A stretch of DNA of 11,721 bases from assembly GCA_900759105.1 (NCBI GenBank), contig CAAETY010000059.1, positions 1-11,721 on the forward strand, in the 5' to 3' direction. Below the pieces are notes generated by a model. It made no database searches. It had not been told where the DNA came from and worked only from the letters and a program-made list of their open reading frames with translations. This document shows positions 6,784 to 11,721 of this stretch, piece by piece; the stretch's first letter is position 1; every line of letters starts with the position of its first letter. The DNA comes from Peptococcaceae bacterium (GTDB lineage Bacteria; Bacillota; Peptococcia; Peptococcales; Peptococcaceae). The translations under genes were made by a program, and so were the position numbers.

Positions 6784-7530
6784 TTATTCTATCACCGTTC
6801 CCCCAATCACCACTTTCTTTACGCCAGCGGCAACGGCAGCAAGGCAATTCTCAAGTTTGGGCAACATACCTCCGCTCACGATGCCGTCAGCCTTGAGTTG
6901 TTCAAACGTTTCGGCCGTGATAGTAGGGATAACGCTCTGTTCGTCGTCAGGATTGGTCAGTACGCCAGCGTGTTCAAAGCTATAGATGAGTGTAACTTCG
7001 TAGCGTGCTGCCATTGCCTTAGCCGTTTCTGAAGCAATAGTGTCGGCATTTGTGTTGAGTAGATGTCCCTCACCGTCGTGCGTCAGTGGTGCCATGACGG
7101 GCGTAATACCCGCATCAAGCAGCAGTGCCAAGCGTTCAGCGTCCACCTTATCAACGTCGCCCACAAAGCCATAGTCAATGCCATTCTTCAAGGGACGACG
7201 ATGCGAACGAATTACGTTCATATCAGCTCCCGTCAGTCCTATCGCATTCACCCCACGGCTTTGGAGTTGTGCAATCAGCGTTTTGTTCACTAATCCGCCA
7301 TACACCATGGTCACCACGCGCAGCATGTCAGCGTCCGTAATGCGTCGTCCGTCAACCATGTGCGTTTCGATGCCCAAGCGAGTTGCCATGTCAGTAGCCG
7401 TACGGCCACCACCATGTACCAATATCTTGCGTCCTTCTATCTGTGCGAAGTCAGTGAGCAGTTGCTGAAGCAAGGCAGGAGTCTCGACTATCTTACCTCC
7501 CACCTTTAGTATCGTAAGTTGCTGTTTCAT
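6784..7530 (-). CDS. argB: Acetylglutamate kinase (amino acid kinase family), arginine biosynthesis
   Basis: A 248-residue kinase that phosphorylates the gamma-carboxylate of an N-acylated glutamate, the second step to ornithine and arginine. The ATP-site start is LTILKVGGKIVE with K9, G11 and G12. HGGGRTATDMATRLG (residues 39-53) is the glycine-rich substrate loop, R62 sits in VDGRRIT, LNTNADT lies at 158-164, and SGGMLPKLENCLAAV has K225. The length equals the short, arginine-insensitive type seen in E. coli (about 258); there is no N-terminal helix of the arginine-inhibited hexameric type. Bacteroides species are known to run this pathway on N-succinyl rather than N-acetyl intermediates, so the natural substrate here may be N-succinylglutamate. 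No other arginine gene is in the window. A near-perfect promoter box abuts the start codon. Confidence 0.93.
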   Translation of the reverse strand: MKQQLTILKVGGKIVETPALLQQLLTDFAQIEGRKILVHGGGRTATDMATRLGIETHMVDGRRITDADMLRVVTMVYGGLVNKTLIAQLQSRGVNAIGLTGADMNVIRSHRRPLKNGIDYGFVGDVDKVDAERLALLLDAGITPVMAPLTHDGEGHLLNTNADTIASETAKAMAARYEVTLIYSFEHAGVLTNPDDEQSVIPTITAETFEQLKADGIVSGGMLPKLENCLAAVAAGVKKVVIGGTVIE

Positions 7531-7534
7531 CTTG

Positions 7535-7542
7535 CAAAGATA
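7535..7542 (-). promoter_or_regulatory. TAnnTTTG box immediately upstream of argB
   Basis: On the minus strand TATCTTTG (7542-7535) matches the Bacteroidota -7 box TAnnTTTG exactly. Only four bases separate it from the argB ATG, so transcription would start at or next to the start codon. No clear -33 TTG is visible at the expected distance. Confidence 0.5.
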
Positions 7543-7611
7543 CTACTATCTTATTAATATCTTATTAAAATAATGCTCATTCCTGTCTGTTAGTTCACTC
7601 ACACAATTCTA

Positions 7612-8247
7612 TTAAATCACGCCAGCTTCTACCATGCGTACGACGCGCTCTGTGTAGCGGTCGTCGCCTTCAGGGTCGTACTTTTTGTTTAGACTATTGC
7701 CGAAGAGTACGGCGATGCCTTGATAAAGGTTGGCTTTAAAAGGACCGATAAAGGCCTTGGCTATGGCATAACCCGTCTGGTTACACTCACGGTTGACCAA
7801 CTTGATGAGCAAGCGGCCTTGCGAGCGAGTGAGCTTCTTGAGCGCAGGGCCATACTGTTGTTTGAGTCCACGCTCCACTTGCTTAATATGCTCATCGCGC
7901 GAGCGTTTATCAGGCAATTGGTCCAATACATCCACCGTCTCGATAATCGTGAGTTTGGCTAATTTGGCCCACGGCAACACCTTCTTTACATTATACACCA
8001 AGCGGTTGTATTGCTCACGCTCCTTATCGTTCTTAAACGTCAAAGGAGCGTACTTGGGTAGAGCAGGCAGAATAACGTGCGGAATGGTATGCCCCTTATA
8101 TTGCGTGCTACCCAACTGCGTCATGATAGGCACCTCCACCTCTTCCACCTCGGTGTTGGCCTTTTGATACTTGTCATCGCCCGATTGGGCTTGCATACAC
8201 AGTATTGAGAAAACGCAGATGATCAAGCAAAGTATACGTTCAAACAT
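7612..8247 (-). CDS. DUF4294 domain-containing exported protein, function unknown
   Basis: A 211-residue protein that I recognise as DUF4294, a family found in Bacteroidota with no established function. Residues 1-20 form a signal peptide (hydrophobic core about 5-17, then MQAQS); there is no lipobox, so it is probably periplasmic. An acidic linker (30-42) is followed by the conserved domain: HVILPALPKYAPLTF (57-71), KEREQYNRLVYNVKKVLPWAKLA (75-97), and the C-terminal block with TRSQGRLLIKLVNREC (140-155), AKAFIGPFKANLYQG (163-177) and YDPEGDDRYTE (190-200). The gene starts a minus-strand run and diverges from rnr across 278 bases. argB lies 81 bases downstream. The start is supported by the signal peptide and by promoter-like boxes just upstream. 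No enzymatic motif is visible. Confidence 0.85.
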   Translation of the reverse strand: MFERILCLIICVFSILCMQAQSGDDKYQKANTEVEEVEVPIMTQLGSTQYKGHTIPHVILPALPKYAPLTFKNDKEREQYNRLVYNVKKVLPWAKLAKLTIIETVDVLDQLPDKRSRDEHIKQVERGLKQQYGPALKKLTRSQGRLLIKLVNRECNQTGYAIAKAFIGPFKANLYQGIAVLFGNSLNKKYDPEGDDRYTERVVRMVEAGVI

Positions 8248-8272
8248 GATTTTATCGATGCTTATTATGCTT

Positions 8273-8301
8273 CAAAAGTAGTTTTTTAGGCAACAAAAGT
8301 A
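8273..8301 (-). promoter_or_regulatory. Two promoter-like TACTTTTG boxes upstream of the DUF4294 gene
   Basis: On the minus strand TACTTTTG occurs at 8280-8273 and again at 8301-8294, both exact matches to TAnnTTTG and 21 bases apart. The nearer one would give a leader of about 20 bases before the ATG at 8247. Neither has a clear TTG at the -33 distance. Confidence 0.45.
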
Positions 8302-8343
8302 CTAAGATTATCCTTTTCTGTGCGTTATTATATATTAATAACG

Positions 8344-8374
8344 TTGCACGATAGCAAAAAATATCGTTACTTTG
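8344..8374 (+). promoter_or_regulatory. Probable rnr promoter
   Basis: TTG at 8344-8346 and TTACTTTG at 8367-8374 are separated by 20 bases. The second box matches TAnnTTTG at all fixed positions but one. Transcription would start near 8380, leaving a leader of about 145 bases that contains the long hairpin at 8395-8506. Confidence 0.5.
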
Positions 8375-8394
8375 TGTGATAGTTGATGAGTTTT

Positions 8395-8506
8395 TTAGTT
8401 GACAAGTTAACGAGTTAACGTGTTAACGGGTAAGTTACCTTTTCTACTCGTTAACTAAGAGACAAACTTACCTGTTAACTCGTCAACTCGTCAACTCGTT
8501 AACTAA
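8395..8506 (+). repeat. 42-base-arm hairpin of 8-base words in the rnr leader
   Basis: Arms 8395-8436 and 8465-8506 match at 36 of 42 positions when one is inverted, with a 28-base loop. The left arm is built of 8-base units GTTGACAA and GTTAACGN, the right arm of GTTAACTC and GTCAACTC. If transcribed it forms a long stem ending 19 bases before the rnr ATG, followed by the A-rich stretch AAGAAAGAAAAAGAAACG. Confidence 0.8.
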
Positions 8507-8525
8507 GAAAGAAAAAGAAACGACC

Positions 8526-10871
8526 ATGGCAAAGAAAGATAAGAAAGAGAAAGGATCGGGCCGACTGAAGAAGAAGAACGTGGCTCAATGGTTAGTTGAC
8601 CTATTCAATGACAACCCTGAAAAAGAATATGACGTAAAAGAACTCTTTACGCAGTTAAAGGCTAATAATCATCCTGCCAAGATGATAATCATGGACGCAC
8701 TGAGCGACCTCGTACTTGATGACTACATCTCGACCGACGGCAATGGACACTATCGCAACGCTGTGCGCTCTAACGTAATGGAAGGTACCTTCGTACGCAA
8801 ACGCAACGGGCGTAACTCATTCGTGCCCGACGACGGCGGCAAGAGCATACTCGTATGTGAGCGCAACTCAATGCATGCCCTCGATGGCGACCGCGTAAAG
8901 GTGACGATGCTGGCACGCCGTGCCGGTCATACGCGTGAGGCCGAAGTGACCGAAATCATTGAACGCGCCAACGATACCTTTGTCGGCCAACTTCAAGTAG
9001 AGCGCGGCTATGGATTCTTAATCACCGAAAGCCGCTCTTTGGCCACCGACATCTTCATTCCGAAAGACAAACTCAATGGCGGTCAGAATGGCGATAAGGC
9101 TGTCGTTAAGATTATAGAATGGCCCAGCGACTCGAAGAGTCCTATTGGCAAGGTAGTGGACATACTGGGTAAGCAAGGCGAGAACAATGCCGAGATGCAC
9201 GCCATCCTGGCACAGTACGGACTGCCCTACACCTATCCTGAGAAGGTAGAGAAGGCGGCTGAGAAGTTGTCGCCCGATATTACTCCCGAAGAGATAGCCC
9301 GTCGTGAGGACTTCCGCGAGGTGACTACCTTTACCATCGACCCTCACGATGCGAAGGACTTTGACGATGCCCTCTCTATCCGTCTCCTACAGAAGGGACT
9401 ATGGGAAGTGGGCGTCCACATAGCCGACGTTTCACACTACGTGAAGGAAGGCGACATTATCGACAAGGAGGCTGTAAAGCGTGCCACAAGCGTTTACTTG
9501 GTCGACCGCACCATACCGATGTTGCCCGAACGCCTCTGCAACTTTATCTGCTCTCTGCGCCCTGATGAAGAGAAGTTGACTTACTCTACAATCTTCCACA
9601 TGAACGATAAAGGCGAGGTAGTTGACTGGCACTTGGCACATACCGTCATTAAGAGTAACCGCCGCTTCACTTACGAAGAGGTGCAGTATATACTTGAGCG
9701 CAACGGTGTGGCATCAGAAGCTGACCTCAACCTCCCTGGCGACCACCCCGAGGCCCTTCCCGCAGGTAGTGCGCCCGAAGGCGAATATGCAGAAGAACTC
9801 ATTCAACTTGATAAGTTTGCCAAGATACTACGAGCAAAACGCTTTAAGAATGGTTCAATCGGTTTCGACCGCTCTGAGGTACGCTTCGAAGTAGACGAAA
9901 AGGGCCACCCCATTAGCACTTACGTCAAAGTGGCTAAAGATGCCAATAAGTTAGTAGAAGAGTTTATGCTCTTGGCCAACCGCAGCGTGGCACAGAAGAT
10001 TGCTGTCGTGCCGCGTGGTAAGAAACCCAAAGTGTTCGTATATCGTATTCACGACGTACCCGACCCCGAGAAGATGGAAAAGCTCAGTGCCTTTATTGCT
10101 CGCTTTGGTTACAAGATACGTACCGACGGCACCAAGACGGAGGTGAGCAAGAGCCTCAACCGCCTCTTATCCGACGTCAAAGGCCGAAAGGAAGAAGAAG
10201 TAGTCGAAATGGTGGCCTTGCGCGCCATGATGAAAGCCCGCTATAGCACACACAACATTGGCCACTACGGCTTGATGTTCGACTACTATACCCACTTCAC
10301 CTCTCCTATCCGCCGTTACCCCGACACGATGGTTCACCGCCTCCTAACGCGCTATGCTGAGGGCGGCCGTTCTGTTAGTCAGAAGAAGTACGAAGAGTTG
10401 TGCGAACAATCTTCTAACATGGAGCAACTCGCTGCAACGGCCGAACGCGCTTCTATTAAGTACAAACAAGTAGAGTTCATGGCCGACCGCCTCGGTCAGG
10501 AGTTTAACGGAACGGTAAGTGGTGTGACAGAGTTTGGCCTCTACGTTGAGATAGACGAGAACTCTTGCGAGGGCATGATACCGCTGCGTATGTTGCTCGA
10601 CGACTATTATGAGTTCGATGAGCGCAACTTCTGCCTCGTAGGTCGTCGTTACCACAAGCGTTATGCTTTGGGCGACAAGGTGCGCATTCGCGTGGAACGT
10701 GCCAACTTAGAGCGTCGTCAACTTGACTTTGCCTTAGTGAGCGACGAGAGTGGCGACGTGAAGCGTCCTGCTCCCTCACCCGCCGACTTTAGCAAGGGCG
10801 GCGGCAAGAAGGCTGACGCAAAGAAGAAGAACAAACGTCCACGTGGCGGCAGAGCGAAACGGGCTAAATAG
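8526..10871 (+). CDS. rnr: Ribonuclease R, 3'-5' exoribonuclease
   Basis: A 781-residue RNase II/R-family exonuclease that degrades RNA processively from the 3' end, including structured RNA, releasing nucleotide monophosphates. Domains in order: a lysine-rich N-terminus; a winged-helix region (about 18-80) typical of RNase R and absent from RNase II; cold-shock-type OB folds (about 88-240); the RNB catalytic domain (about 258-600); an S1 domain (about 658-738); and a Lys/Arg/Gly-rich tail (745-781). The catalytic motif TIDPHDAKDFDDAL (270-283) carries the metal-binding aspartates D272, D278, D280 and D281. TSPIRRYPD near 590-598 is the usual end-of-domain motif. The ATG at 8526 fits; the leader is A-rich with no Shine-Dalgarno. 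It is the only plus-strand gene, facing the putative origin. Large inverted repeats sit both in its leader and on its stop codon. Confidence 0.96.
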   Translation: MAKKDKKEKGSGRLKKKNVAQWLVDLFNDNPEKEYDVKELFTQLKANNHPAKMIIMDALSDLVLDDYISTDGNGHYRNAVRSNVMEGTFVRKRNGRNSFVPDDGGKSILVCERNSMHALDGDRVKVTMLARRAGHTREAEVTEIIERANDTFVGQLQVERGYGFLITESRSLATDIFIPKDKLNGGQNGDKAVVKIIEWPSDSKSPIGKVVDILGKQGENNAEMHAILAQYGLPYTYPEKVEKAAEKLSPDITPEEIARREDFREVTTFTIDPHDAKDFDDALSIRLLQKGLWEVGVHIADVSHYVKEGDIIDKEAVKRATSVYLVDRTIPMLPERLCNFICSLRPDEEKLTYSTIFHMNDKGEVVDWHLAHTVIKSNRRFTYEEVQYILERNGVASEADLNLPGDHPEALPAGSAPEGEYAEELIQLDKFAKILRAKRFKNGSIGFDRSEVRFEVDEKGHPISTYVKVAKDANKLVEEFMLLANRSVAQKIAVVPRGKKPKVFVYRIHDVPDPEKMEKLSAFIARFGYKIRTDGTKTEVSKSLNRLLSDVKGRKEEEVVEMVALRAMMKARYSTHNIGHYGLMFDYYTHFTSPIRRYPDTMVHRLLTRYAEGGRSVSQKKYEELCEQSSNMEQLAATAERASIKYKQVEFMADRLGQEFNGTVSGVTEFGLYVEIDENSCEGMIPLRMLLDDYYEFDERNFCLVGRRYHKRYALGDKVRIRVERANLERRQLDFALVSDESGDVKRPAPSPADFSKGGGKKADAKKKNKRPRGGRAKRAK

Positions 10872-10980
10872 AACGTACCCCCCGTTAGGGGTTAAATAAG
10901 GTAGGTAGCCAGCCATGCAAAAGGCGTTAAACTTTTGCATGACTGGCTACTTTATTTAACCCTTAACGGGGGGTACGTTC
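10871..10980. repeat. Large palindrome beginning on the last base of the rnr stop codon
   Basis: Left arm 10871-10923 and right arm 10932-10980 are inverse complements over 49 pairs, with three mismatches and one 4-base insertion (a duplicated GGTA) around an 8-base loop. Two of the three mismatches would be G-U pairs in the plus-strand RNA. Termini read GAACGTACCCCCCGTTA and its inverse. No U-tract follows, so it is not a textbook terminator. It may be a palindromic repeat element, a 3' stabiliser or a terminator for rnr. Confidence 0.8.
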
Positions 10981-10987
10981 TCTTCGA

Positions 10988-11054
10988 CAATTAGGCAGAT
11001 AAATTATAACCTGCTGCTGCCGCGGGTTACAAACCCGCCCCCCAATTAGGCAGA
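10988..11054. repeat. REP-like hairpin between 12-base direct repeats
   Basis: CAATTAGGCAGA occurs at 10988-10999 and again at 11043-11054, 55 bases apart. Between them GCGGGTT (11022-11028) and AACCCGC (11032-11038) form a perfect 7-base stem with a 3-base loop. The arrangement resembles a REP-type palindromic unit or a tiny insertion with target duplication. Confidence 0.55.
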
Positions 11055-11137
11055 CATATTTACAACATGCTACTTCGCTAAATACCCTCCCCCACCTTCC
11101 TCCCACTTTTGTTTTTTCCACACCCACCCGTTCACTC

Positions 11138-11200
11138 TTTTATATTCATATATTCTATTCTCTTTTTATTCTATAGATAAATAAAAGAAGAATGTATGGT
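11138..11200. other. AT-rich candidate DNA unwinding element
   Basis: This stretch is almost entirely A and T with runs such as TTTTATATTCATATATTC and ATAGATAAATAAAAG. It is flanked on the left by a pyrimidine-rich C/T tract and on the right by the DnaA box cluster, the usual order for a bacterial origin. Confidence 0.45.
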
Positions 11201-11268
11201 AGGTATATTTGTCTGTGGAAAGTGTTGATACTTTTTAGCCCCAATATTTGGCTATTAACTTATCAACG

Positions 11269-11277
11269 TTATACACA
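11269..11277 (+). promoter_or_regulatory. DnaA box TTATACACA
   Basis: Exact match to TTATNCACA. A weaker box, TTATCAACG, abuts it at 11260-11268, giving two tandem sites. Confidence 0.65.
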
Positions 11278-11292
11278 CGGTTACTCACATTT

Positions 11293-11301
11293 TTATCCAC
11301 A
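11293..11301 (+). promoter_or_regulatory. DnaA box TTATCCACA
   Basis: Exact match to the strongest E. coli DnaA box sequence, 24 bases after the previous box and in the same orientation. Confidence 0.7.
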
Positions 11302-11446
11302 CTCTCTATCGTGCGACTCCCCCCTTAAATACAACCCTTATGCAATACTAAATAATGAATAATCCACACCCTGTTGAAAACGATTGTGAGAATAAAAAAA
11401 GTGGGTTGAAAACATCCTTTTTCTGTGGAGAGCATGACTTAAAAGC

Positions 11447-11455
11447 TGTGTATAA
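11447..11455 (-). promoter_or_regulatory. DnaA box TTATACACA, minus strand
   Basis: TGTGTATAA on the plus strand is the inverse of TTATACACA, an exact match to TTATNCACA. Confidence 0.6.
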
Positions 11456-11543
11456 TGCTGTTAACTCGTTGAAAACGTTCTGTGGCTAAACGTCGCGCTG
11501 CGCTGATAGTTTTCACCATTCCCTTCAACAGCTTTTCAACGGG

Positions 11544-11552
11544 TTATACACA
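11544..11552 (+). promoter_or_regulatory. DnaA box TTATACACA
   Basis: Exact match, followed at 11556-11564 by the weaker box TTTTCCACG and preceded at 11533-11540 by TTTTCAAC. Confidence 0.65.
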
Positions 11553-11573
11553 GGGTTTTCCACGCCTTTTTTG

Positions 11574-11581
11574 TAACTTCG
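11574..11581 (+). promoter_or_regulatory. Possible plus-strand promoter at the right edge of the origin region
   Basis: TAACTTCG matches TAnnTTTG at all but one fixed position, in the context TTTTTTGTAACTTCGCAG, which is close to the common Bacteroidota promoter form TTTTGTAACTTTGCA. It would drive a gene beginning after the window. Confidence 0.35.
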
Positions 11582-11637
11582 CAGTCCAGTAGAAACGATA
11601 ATAGTTTCACGTTACTTAGTTGTAGAGTCATGTGATG

Positions 11638-11660
11638 TAACTTTATAACCTCATAAGCTC
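11638..11660. repeat. Copy of the ATAASCTC word pair also found upstream of dusB
   Basis: TAACTTTATAA at 11638-11648 is identical to 2467-2477. The bases after it carry the same two words ATAACCT and ATAAGCT, but in the opposite order from the copy at 2467-2488. It has no inverted partner within the window. Confidence 0.55.
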
Positions 11661-11721
11661 CAAATAGAAACCCCAATTATTAGAACACGCGAAAACAATA
11701 ATCCTATAATAAGCGTAATAC

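Larger units (their letters stand above)
11083..11600. other. Probable chromosomal replication origin (oriC) region, non-coding
   Basis: I see no supportable gene from 10872 to 11721. Within 11114-11564 there are four exact TTATNCACA DnaA boxes (11269, 11293, 11447 on the minus strand, 11544). Boxes with one mismatch from TTATCCACA lie at 11114-11122 (TTTTCCACA), 11360-11368 (TAATCCACA) and 11481-11489 (minus), with more distant ones at 11260, 11424 and 11556. A very AT-rich stretch at about 11130-11200 could be the unwinding element. Four copies of GTTGAAAA lie among the boxes. The box density, AT-rich flank and gene orientation together suggest oriC. dnaA is not in the window; it may lie just to the right, or elsewhere. 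Confidence 0.7.

Noticed and set aside
11114..11564. Plasmid-type iteron origin
   Set aside because: The repeated sites are DnaA-box-like, irregularly spaced and in both orientations, with no rep gene; surrounding genes are chromosomal housekeeping genes.
11702..11710. TATAAT at the right end as a sigma-70 -10 box
   Set aside because: Bacteroidota primary sigma factors use TAnnTTTG-type boxes; a lone TATAAT in AT-rich DNA is expected by chance.

Overview
The window looks like chromosomal DNA of a member of the Bacteroidota, most likely order Bacteroidales and plausibly a Prevotella-like genus. The signs are promoters of the TTTG-N19-21-TAnnTTTG / TAnnTTTG type, no clear Shine-Dalgarno sequences ahead of the starts (A-rich leaders instead), a DUF4294 protein (a family I know from Bacteroidota), and intergenic gaps filled with short word-like repeats. 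The genus is inferred; the phylum-level call is firmer.

Layout: positions 50-8247 carry eight genes, all on the minus strand. In transcription order they are a DUF4294 secreted protein (8247-7612), argB (7530-6784), a U32-family tRNA-hydroxylation-type protein (6660-5428), a HAD phosphatase (5231-4581) overlapping ribF (4615-3674), a CPBP membrane protease (3307-2501), dusB (2388-1372) and a PBP4-type D-Ala-D-Ala carboxypeptidase (1279-50). One gene, rnr (RNase R, 8526-10871), is on the plus strand, diverging from the DUF4294 gene across a 278-base gap. The last 850 bases (10872-11721) hold no convincing gene: a large palindrome starting on the last base of the rnr stop codon, a REP-like hairpin between direct repeats, then about 450 bases with four exact DnaA boxes (TTATNCACA), many near-boxes and an AT-rich stretch. 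I read this as a probable chromosomal replication origin (oriC). The eight minus-strand genes would then be transcribed away from the origin and rnr towards it.

Functionally this is a housekeeping neighbourhood: RNA turnover and modification (rnr, dusB, the U32 protein), flavin cofactor synthesis (ribF with an overlapping HAD phosphatase), arginine biosynthesis (argB) and cell wall remodelling (PBP4). It is not a mobile or defence island, and I found no new multi-gene system.

The unusual content is between the genes. Three repeat families occupy the gaps: GTGNNAAT words, GTYAACTC / GTTAACGN words, and GTTANNNN / ATAASCTC words. All three run with an 8-base period, and most arrays have direct copies on one side and inverted copies on the other, so that they fold into long hairpins. 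One family forms a 42-base-arm hairpin in the rnr leader, and another shares an exact 26-base core between two separate gaps. These arrays, the palindrome on the rnr stop and the origin region are the parts most worth a second look.
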